From Clostridia bacterium (GTDB lineage: Bacteria; Bacillota; Clostridia; Oscillospirales; CAG-272): a stretch of DNA of 6,072 bases. The DNA lies in NCBI GenBank assembly GCA_017504335.1, contig JAFVRI010000229.1, positions 1 to 6,072 on the forward strand, written 5' to 3'. The number at the start of each line of letters is the position of its first letter. The stretch's first letter is position 1. The position numbers were made by a program, and so were the translations under genes. Below, in pieces: positions 1-4,711 of this stretch. The notes under the pieces were generated by a model that worked only from the letters and a program-made list of their open reading frames with translations, did no database searches and was not told the origin of the DNA.

Positions 1-47
1 ATATGTTGGCTCAGCAACGCAGTCCGACGGTTTTCAACCTCAGAGAA

Positions 48-63
48 AAAACAATATTGTTTT
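48..63. promoter_or_regulatory. 16-bp perfect palindrome, candidate operator
   Basis: AAAACAATATTGTTTT reads the same on both strands and lies exactly where the predicted leftward transcript would start (about 63). That is a common repressor position. It is AT-rich, and no regulator can be assigned. Confidence 0.3.
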
Positions 64-69
64 ACAAAA

Positions 70-99
70 ATTATGACGAGGAACATGCACAAGGGTCAA
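70..99 (-). promoter_or_regulatory. Possible minus-strand promoter for a gene beyond the left edge
   Basis: TTGACC (99-94), an 18-bp spacer and CATAAT (75-70) on the minus strand predict a start near 63. The gene it would serve lies outside the window. The -35 sits inside the short inverted repeat GGGTCAACCC at 93-102. It is judged by hexamer match alone. Confidence 0.35.
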
Positions 100-114
100 C
101 CCATAATTTTGCAT

Positions 115-149
115 AAAAAGTTTTGCGGAGCTTTTTCAAAAGCGACCGC
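115..149 (-). terminator. Possible weak terminator of the dehydrogenase-kinase operon
   Basis: Read on the minus strand, beginning 24 nt after the kinase stop, GCGG...CCGC (149-146 with 128-125) encloses an inner GCTTT/AAAGC stem with a small internal loop, then AAAAC and five T residues at 119-115. The stem is interrupted and the T run begins 5 nt late, so termination may be partial. No better hairpin is visible between the kinase stop and the left edge. Confidence 0.4.
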
Positions 150-173
150 GCCTCCCCGCATCCCCCCGCGTCT

Positions 174-1103
174 TCAAACCGTTTTCAGTTCAATAAGGGG
201 AAGAATCGATGCCACGTCCTCTTTTCGGGGAGGGCGGGTGCCTTCGGTCATACATGCGGCGCTGCCGTATGCTACGGCGCGACAGAGGCAGATATCGGCG
301 GGTGTGCCGTCTTTGGCCGCGGCAAGGAATCCGCCAATGGAGCTGTCACCCGCACCGATGGTGGACTTGGCATCCACGACGGGCGGAGTGGCAATCCATG
401 CGCCCTCACGGCAGACCAGCAATGCGCCTTTGGCGCCGAGACTGATCATGACGTTTTCGATGCCCTTCTCGTGAAGCTTGCGTGCCGCGCTTGCCACTTC
501 GGAAAACCCTTTGATCTCTCTGCCAAGATATGCGGAGATCTCCTCTTGATTGGGCTTGATGAGCCAGGGCTTCATTTCCACCAAATCATCAAGAGAAAAG
601 GAACGGGAGTCAATTACGATCCGTGCGCCCTTCTTTTGAAGACCTCTCAAAAATTTCTTAACAGCCTCCATGGAGATTCCGTCGGGAACACGGCCCGTAA
701 AGGTCACCATGGTACTTTCCCCGATCTCCTCTGAAAGCTCCTGTTCCACAAGAGAGAGAAGGCTCTCATCGGTAGGAAATCCCGGAAAGCTGATACGAGT
801 CTCGTCCGCGCCTTCGGTATGTACGGTAATATTTTCACGGATCCGTCCCGCTACGGTCAAAGCGCGGTAGCGCATGCCGTCCGTCTGCAGACGCTTGGCA
901 AAGCTGTCTCCGTTTTCCTCACCGAGAACTACAAAGCAAAGATTTTCCACCCCGTTTACCGTCAGCGCACGGGAAATATTCACGCCCTTTCCTCCTGCTT
1001 CATTGGCATCGATCCGTGCCAGATTCTCGTGGTAGGGCGCAAAATGCGGAACCGTGCAATGCACGTCAAAGGCGGGATTCAGCGTCAGTGTTACGATATT
1101 CAT
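174..1103 (-). CDS. PfkB-family sugar-phosphate kinase, 1-phosphofructokinase type
   Basis: Cytoplasmic kinase predicted to use ATP to phosphorylate a ketose phosphate, most likely fructose 1-phosphate to fructose 1,6-bisphosphate. The 309-residue product has the usual family length. Seen: start MNIVTLTLNPAFD, typical of FruK/LacC-type proteins; the N-terminal PfkB signature with GGKG at residues 37-40 followed by VNISRAL; an ISFPGF substrate-lid segment near 104-109; KPNQEE at 183-188; and the C-terminal signature GAGD at 250-253, where Asp253 is the expected catalytic base. The frame is open upstream to 1292, but that extension overlaps the preceding gene. The start at 1103 has a good ribosome site (AAGGAG, 6 nt spacing) and begins the conserved fold. 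It follows the dehydrogenase gene by 23 bp on the same strand, so the two are probably co-transcribed. Tagatose-6-phosphate kinase is the main alternative; sequence alone does not settle the substrate, so I give no gene symbol. Confidence 0.9.
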   Translation of the reverse strand: MNIVTLTLNPAFDVHCTVPHFAPYHENLARIDANEAGGKGVNISRALTVNGVENLCFVVLGEENGDSFAKRLQTDGMRYRALTVAGRIRENITVHTEGADETRISFPGFPTDESLLSLVEQELSEEIGESTMVTFTGRVPDGISMEAVKKFLRGLQKKGARIVIDSRSFSLDDLVEMKPWLIKPNQEEISAYLGREIKGFSEVASAARKLHEKGIENVMISLGAKGALLVCREGAWIATPPVVDAKSTIGAGDSSIGGFLAAAKDGTPADICLCRAVAYGSAACMTEGTRPPRKEDVASILPLIELKTV

Positions 1104-1109
1104 GAAGAT

Positions 1110-1115
1110 CTCCTT
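1110..1115 (-). promoter_or_regulatory. Ribosome binding site that fixes the kinase start
   Basis: AAGGAG on the minus strand, 6 nt before the ATG at 1103, lies within the 23-bp gap after the dehydrogenase stop. It supports 1103 rather than the upstream in-frame start at 1292, which falls inside the dehydrogenase gene. Confidence 0.8.
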
Positions 1116-1126
1116 CCGATGATCCG

Positions 1127-2380
1127 TCAGATTTTGGGAGCGTTTTCCAGCAAATATTCCTCTGCCTCGGTACACCATAGCCCGCCATTTCTCTTGACGA
1201 TCTTCGCAAGCTCGGCATAGAGCGCGTTGTCCTTGCCAAGCTCCTCCAGATCGTCGACGGCGATCAAGGGAAGATCCAAGCCGGGATAACAAACCTTCTT
1301 GGCACCGTTCGGCTTTTCCATCGCCAACAGCGTATCGATGTAGGCATTCAGTCCGAGAATGTGGGATACCACCGCACCCGCATTGATCCGATCCTTTTCG
1401 ATCAGCTTGATGACATCTACCATATCCTGAGGAATGCTTCCTGCCGTACCTACCACGTGAATGCCGTCATAGTGCACACGGTAGAGATTCAAGGAGCCCT
1501 GCATATCGTGAATGGGAGGACCTGCAAAGAAGTTGACACAACCGTCCTCACGGCAGATCTTTTCCGCCATGGTAAAGAGCGCGGGAACGGGAACCATAAC
1601 GAACACATCGTCAAAGCCACCCTCAGACAGCTCAATGAGCGTCTTGGTGGGATCCTCCAATCCCGAGGTATTCAGGTAGGTCAGCTCCACGCCTCTTGCC
1701 CGTGCCTGCTCTACCGTGCTCTTAGCAGCGGCATAATCCAAACGATCCTGGTTCAGATCAGTCACAACGACCTGAGATACGCCCGCATAGCCGCAGGCGA
1801 TCTCCACGGCACCGATACCCATAGGACCGGCTCCGCCCAAAATGGCGATCCGTCCGCCCTTCTTTGCTCCGTCGGTACGAACGTAATTGGTATAGTCGGT
1901 ATGGTAAAATCCGAGATAGCCACGATAAACACACGCCAACGCTTCCACCACCGAGCCCTTGAAGAAGGCATCACCCTCAAAGGGAATCATGCAATTCCGC
2001 TCCAGAACGATCTCGGGAACGATGGAATAAGTGGATGCACCACCGATATATTGATAGGAATAGCCGGGATCGTATCCGCTGTCCAGCTTCAACGCGGGCT
2101 GGATGACGATCTTCTGTCCCACCGACCATTTGTGGGATACGGCAGAACCCACAGCAACGATCTCACCGCTCATCTCGTGTCCCACGATAATGGGCTTTTC
2201 GGCAACGGTGGGGGGAACACGCTTGTGTGCCGTTCCCTGCTTCACCGCTTTGTAGGTAGATGCGCAGAGCGAATCGCTCAGCACACGGATCATAACCTCC
2301 TTTTCTCCAAGCTCGGGAAGATCAAACTCCTCCAGACGGAGATCCATAGAGCCATACAAGCGAACTGCTTTCGTTTTCAT
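1127..2380 (-). CDS. Zinc-dependent medium-chain dehydrogenase, L-sorbose-1-phosphate reductase-like
   Basis: Predicted cytoplasmic NAD(P)-dependent oxidoreductase of the MDR (alcohol/sorbitol dehydrogenase) superfamily, 417 residues. Seen: an N-terminal GroES-like domain with probable catalytic zinc ligands Cys39, His68 and Glu69 (in VGHE) and Glu146, the sorbitol-dehydrogenase pattern. The four-cysteine structural zinc lobe is absent. The Rossmann domain has GGAGPMG at 182-188, and Asp208 at the end of the second strand, which usually favours NAD(H) over NADP(H). The length, the PGYSYQYIGG segment at 105-114 and the missing structural lobe recall SorE, L-sorbose-1-phosphate reductase, from my memory of that family. 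The start at 2380 has AGGAGG 4 nt upstream. The gene heads the operon with the PfkB kinase and diverges from a DeoR repressor, so a hexitol- or ketose-phosphate substrate is likely. Galactitol- or glucitol-phosphate dehydrogenase activity is possible; the substrate is inferred. Confidence 0.88.
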   Translation of the reverse strand: MKTKAVRLYGSMDLRLEEFDLPELGEKEVMIRVLSDSLCASTYKAVKQGTAHKRVPPTVAEKPIIVGHEMSGEIVAVGSAVSHKWSVGQKIVIQPALKLDSGYDPGYSYQYIGGASTYSIVPEIVLERNCMIPFEGDAFFKGSVVEALACVYRGYLGFYHTDYTNYVRTDGAKKGGRIAILGGAGPMGIGAVEIACGYAGVSQVVVTDLNQDRLDYAAAKSTVEQARARGVELTYLNTSGLEDPTKTLIELSEGGFDDVFVMVPVPALFTMAEKICREDGCVNFFAGPPIHDMQGSLNLYRVHYDGIHVVGTAGSIPQDMVDVIKLIEKDRINAGAVVSHILGLNAYIDTLLAMEKPNGAKKVCYPGLDLPLIAVDDLEELGKDNALYAELAKIVKRNGGLWCTEAEEYLLENAPKI

Positions 2381-2384
2381 AAAG

Positions 2385-2390
2385 CCTCCT
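2385..2390 (-). promoter_or_regulatory. Strong ribosome binding site of the dehydrogenase gene
   Basis: AGGAGG on the minus strand, 4 nt before the ATG at 2380, matches the anti-Shine-Dalgarno consensus exactly and fixes the start of the dehydrogenase. Confidence 0.8.
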
Positions 2391-2402
2391 AAAAATTCTC
2401 TC

Positions 2403-2431
2403 TTGACAAAGATTTTATTCTGTACTATAAT
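2403..2431 (+). promoter_or_regulatory. Consensus sigma-A promoter for the DeoR regulator
   Basis: A perfect TTGACA (2403-2408), a 17-bp spacer and a perfect TATAAT (2426-2431) on the plus strand predict a start near 2438. That gives the regulator mRNA a leader of about 100 nt. An exact match to both hexamers with optimal spacing is uncommon for a regulator gene and implies a strong core promoter that needs repression. The leader would include all three copies of the candidate operator repeat. Confidence 0.75.
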
Positions 2432-2441
2432 TGAACCATAA

Positions 2442-2451
2442 ATTGATCAAT
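2442..2451. promoter_or_regulatory. ATTGATCAAT palindrome between the two predicted start sites
   Basis: A perfect 10-bp palindrome lies just downstream of the predicted regulator start (about 2438) and inside the predicted leader of the enzyme operon. It could be a second protein-binding site, but a 10-bp AT-rich palindrome can occur by chance. Confidence 0.2.
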
Positions 2452-2473
2452 AAGTCAACTGTAGCCGATAAGA

Positions 2474-2501
2474 TTTATAAATAATCATTTTTATCAGTCA
2501 A
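2474..2501 (-). promoter_or_regulatory. Predicted promoter for the dehydrogenase-kinase operon
   Basis: On the minus strand, TTGACT (2501-2496), a 16-bp spacer and TATAAA (2479-2474) predict a start near 2467 and an 86-nt leader. Each hexamer has five of six consensus bases. A second possibility lies closer to the gene: TTGACT at 2458-2453 with TTCAAT at 2435-2430 (17-bp spacer), or the TATAGT at 2429-2424. I prefer the upstream one because of its better -10 and because the repeated motif overlaps both of its hexamers. Confidence 0.5.
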
Positions 2502-2520
2502 AATAATCACAAATAATCAC
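2479..2520. repeat. Three copies of a 10-bp motif, candidate DeoR operator
   Basis: AAATAATCAC occurs twice in exact tandem (2501-2510 and 2511-2520), and AAATAATCAT occurs at 2479-2488. Start-to-start spacings are 22 and 10 bp, roughly two turns and one turn of the helix, so all copies could present the same face. The copies at 2501 and 2479 overlap the first base of the -35 and of the -10 of the predicted minus-strand promoter. DeoR-family repressors are known to bind repeated short motifs near their own promoters. That this regulator binds here is inferred. Confidence 0.5.
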
Positions 2521-2538
2521 AAGAGAGGAACCGTCGTT

Positions 2539-3279
2539 ATGATGATCGGAGAGCGGCACCGCCGCATATTAGAGGAGCTGAAAAAGAACCCCGAGATTAC
2601 CGTCCGAGAGCTGTCAATCCTTCTGTCGGTCAGCGAGCCTACCGTCCGCAGAGATTTCACCGAGCTGCACCGCAAGGGCATCATCACCAAGATCTACGGC
2701 GGAGCGATCTTAAACCAGGGCGCCGCCGACCGTGAGATTCCCTTTCTACTTCGGGAAAACGAAAAAAGCTCGGTCAAAACCGAGATGGGAGCAAAAGCCG
2801 CCGAGATGGTCAAGGACGGTATGGTGGTGATGTTAGACGGCTCCACCAGCGCCTACCATCTGGTCCCCTATCTGGCAAGAAAAAAGGACCTGATCGTGGT
2901 CACCAGCGGAGCCAAGACCGCCGTGGCTCTTGCCGAGGCAAACATTCCCACCTTCTGTACGGGCGGAAAAATGCTCATACACTCCTTCTCCTACGTGGGG
3001 GAGCAGGCAGAGAGCTTTGTCCGACGCATCAATGCGGACCTCCTCTTCTTTTCCTGCCACGGACTTTCGGACGAAGGACAGATGACCGAGCGCGCCATTG
3101 AAGAGGCGGATCTCCGCCGCGCCATGTTTGGTGTTTGCAAGGAAAAGATCCTGCTCTGCGACAGCAGCAAATTCGGAAAGACCTGCTTCTATAACATGGG
3201 AAGCGTCAGCGAGATCGACGGAATCATTTCCGAAAAGCCCCTGCCCCCGACCGTTGCGGAAATGATGAAACGCAAATAA
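2539..3279 (+). CDS. DeoR-family sugar-sensing transcriptional repressor
   Basis: DNA-binding regulator of 246 residues, the normal DeoR-family length. Seen: an N-terminal winged helix-turn-helix (about residues 5-56) with the family hallmark VSEPTVRRDFTELHRKGII at 31-49 followed by YGGA; then a C-terminal sugar-phosphate sensing domain of the phosphosugar-isomerase-like fold, with DGSTS at 100-104, VTSG at 121-124, TGG at 141-143, the DLLFFSCHGLSDEG stretch at 167-180 and CDSSKFGK at 207-214. The first of two consecutive ATG codons is chosen because GAGAGGAA ends 8 nt before it; the second, at 2542, would give 11 nt. It is divergent from the dehydrogenase/kinase operon. Members of this family usually repress the neighbouring operon and are released by a phosphorylated sugar intermediate. 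The likely inducer here is the substrate or product of those enzymes. Repeats in the shared upstream region are candidate operators and would also lie in this gene's own leader. Confidence 0.95.
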   Translation: MMIGERHRRILEELKKNPEITVRELSILLSVSEPTVRRDFTELHRKGIITKIYGGAILNQGAADREIPFLLRENEKSSVKTEMGAKAAEMVKDGMVVMLDGSTSAYHLVPYLARKKDLIVVTSGAKTAVALAEANIPTFCTGGKMLIHSFSYVGEQAESFVRRINADLLFFSCHGLSDEGQMTERAIEEADLRRAMFGVCKEKILLCDSSKFGKTCFYNMGSVSEIDGIISEKPLPPTVAEMMKRK

Positions 3280-3310
3280 AAAAGTGACAAGTATTACTTG
3301 TCACTTTTTT
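3278..3310. terminator. Bidirectional rho-independent terminator shared by converging genes
   Basis: A perfect 33-bp inverted repeat is centred on 3294. A6 is followed by GTGACAAGTA, one central T, TACTTGTCAC and T6. In RNA it forms a stem of at least 8 bp with a 5-nt loop, flanked by A and T tracts, so it can end transcription from either side. It starts on the last two bases of the regulator stop codon (3277-3279) and ends 3 bp before the stop codon of the MATE gene (3314-3316). Confidence 0.92.
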
Positions 3311-3313
3311 ATT

Positions 3314-4711
3314 TTAATTCCAACGTGGCTCGTTCCGCATGGGATTCCACTTGCCGCGAGCAAAGTAAATACTGAATACCGCGAAGAGCATCAGATTGTG
3401 CAGGATCATGCACGCCCATGCCGAGACCAATCCCATGGAGCAGCCGTGAATGCAAATGAAGGTTCCCACAATGCGGATGCCCCACATACCGATCACATTG
3501 GTCACAAAGGGCATACCCGTCCTGCCAAGCCCTTGAAAAATTCCTTCAATGATGATCGAAACACCGTAAAAGGGCTCGGAGAGTGCCACCATGCGCAACA
3601 CGGTCGCTCCAAGGCGGATGGTTTGCTCATCGGTGGAAAACAGCTTCATCATGCTCGGAGCAAAGAGAAACAGGAGTCCGCCCGACAGGACCATCAAAAA
3701 GACCTCGATCCATAAGATCATACGGGAAAGCTCCCGAAGCCGCTTTGCGTCTCTTGCGCCGTAGGCGTTACCCGCCAGTGTCGCCGCAGCGGTCTTCATA
3801 CCGTAACCGGGAATGTAAAATGCCGACTCCACCGTATTGGCAATGGTATGAGCGGCGGTGGATACTCCGCCCAAAGAGTTGACCATGGCGGCAAATGCCA
3901 CGTATCCGAGAGATGTACCGAAGCCCTGAAGGGCATTGGGGGCTGCCACCTTCAAACACCGTCCAAGGATCTCACGGTCGGGACGGATCGAATAGCCCTT
4001 GGGAGAAAGAATGGAGTGCCGCCAAAAGGCAATCGCAAGGATCAAGCCACCCACGGCAAAGGACAGTGCGCTGGCAATTGCCGCGCCTACAACCCCAAGT
4101 CCCGCACCGGGGATCGTCAGATTCAAAGAAAAGATATCCGCTTGACGGGTCGGATAGATCAAAAAGAAGTTCATGACCACATTGATCAGATTCACCGCAA
4201 TGCCCACAAGCATGGGCGTTTTGGTGTCACCCACCGCCCGAAAGAGGGTGCCGAAAATAATGGTGGCACACCGAAACAGCATGGGGGTATAAAGGACAAA
4301 GAAATACCTTGATGCCAATGGGCGAAGTCCCGCATCCACCTGCATCCAAGCGGGAATAAACGGGCTGAGTCCCAAAGTCAGTGAAGTGAATAAGACTCCG
4401 CACACCAGAACCGCCAGAACCGCCTGGGAAGAGATCCGCTTGACGGTCTCCTTCTCCCCCGCTCCCATCGCTCTGGAAACAAAGGCAAGAAAGCCTACGC
4501 CAAGCGCTGAAACCGTACTGCCGATCAACCAGTTGACCGTGGTGGTCGAACCGACTGCCGCCGTCGCTTCCGTGCCAAGAGAACCCACCATTGCCACGTC
4601 GATGTACTGAACCGCGGTCTGCATCAGCTGCTCCAGCATGGTGGGCCATGCAAGGGCGAAAATGGTGGGAATCAGATACCAAGGCAATCTCAAAAAGCTT
4701 CTCTTTTTCAT
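3314..4711 (-). CDS. MATE-family multidrug/cation antiporter
   Basis: Integral membrane exporter of 465 residues, in the usual range for MATE (NorM/DinF-like) proteins, which expel drugs or metabolites in exchange for Na+ or H+. Seen: about 12 hydrophobic segments in two pseudo-repeated halves. The N-lobe has AWPTMLEQLMQT at 21-32, with Pro23, followed by YIDVAMVGSLG at 36-46, and the loop SRAMGAGEKE at 79-88. GTLFRAVGDTKTPM at 154-167 closes the first half. The C-lobe has PGYGMKTAAATLAGNAYGAR at 301-320 and FQGLGRTGMP at 392-401. The start codon overlaps the stop of the upstream hydrolase gene (ATGA) and has only a weak purine-rich ribosome site, which suggests translational coupling. The gene ends 3 bp from a palindromic terminator shared with the converging regulator gene. 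The substrate cannot be read from the sequence. Confidence 0.95.
   Translation of the reverse strand: MKKRSFLRLPWYLIPTIFALAWPTMLEQLMQTAVQYIDVAMVGSLGTEATAAVGSTTTVNWLIGSTVSALGVGFLAFVSRAMGAGEKETVKRISSQAVLAVLVCGVLFTSLTLGLSPFIPAWMQVDAGLRPLASRYFFVLYTPMLFRCATIIFGTLFRAVGDTKTPMLVGIAVNLINVVMNFFLIYPTRQADIFSLNLTIPGAGLGVVGAAIASALSFAVGGLILAIAFWRHSILSPKGYSIRPDREILGRCLKVAAPNALQGFGTSLGYVAFAAMVNSLGGVSTAAHTIANTVESAFYIPGYGMKTAAATLAGNAYGARDAKRLRELSRMILWIEVFLMVLSGGLLFLFAPSMMKLFSTDEQTIRLGATVLRMVALSEPFYGVSIIIEGIFQGLGRTGMPFVTNVIGMWGIRIVGTFICIHGCSMGLVSAWACMILHNLMLFAVFSIYFARGKWNPMRNEPRWN

Larger units (their letters stand above)
1..173. other. Left-edge intergenic region without a recognisable gene
   Basis: No open frame here has both a ribosome site and a recognisable product. 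The frame beginning at 73 on the plus strand runs into the kinase gene in antisense and has low-complexity, Pro/Arg-rich content. The region holds the candidate terminator, promoter and palindrome listed separately. Confidence 0.6.

Noticed and set aside
123..734. Plus-strand 203-codon open frame over the kinase.
   Set aside because: Antisense to conserved kinase motifs, no ribosome site, no recognisable fold.
174..1292. Longer kinase gene starting at 1292.
   Set aside because: The extra 63 residues overlap the dehydrogenase gene, match no PfkB N-terminus and lack a fitting ribosome site. MNIVTLTLNPAFD at 1103 is the family's normal start.
1361..2392. A 343-codon open frame on the plus strand, antisense to the dehydrogenase gene.
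   Set aside because: The translation has no recognisable domain and is rich in His, Arg and Ile with no family pattern. The opposite strand encodes a clear MDR enzyme with a good ribosome site, so this is a shadow of its codon structure.
2501..2520. Tandem repeat as the start of a CRISPR array.
   Set aside because: The units are only 10 bp, directly abutting and without spacers, and no cas gene is near. They fit regulatory repeats.
2381..2538. CcpA catabolite-repression (cre) site in the divergent region.
   Set aside because: I looked for the WTGNAANCGNWNNCWW pattern and found no good match; ATTGATCAAT lacks the central CG.
3284..3715. Plus-strand open frame after the regulator.
   Set aside because: It begins inside the terminator hairpin, lacks a ribosome site and is antisense to the clear MATE gene; His- and Lys-rich composition with no domain.
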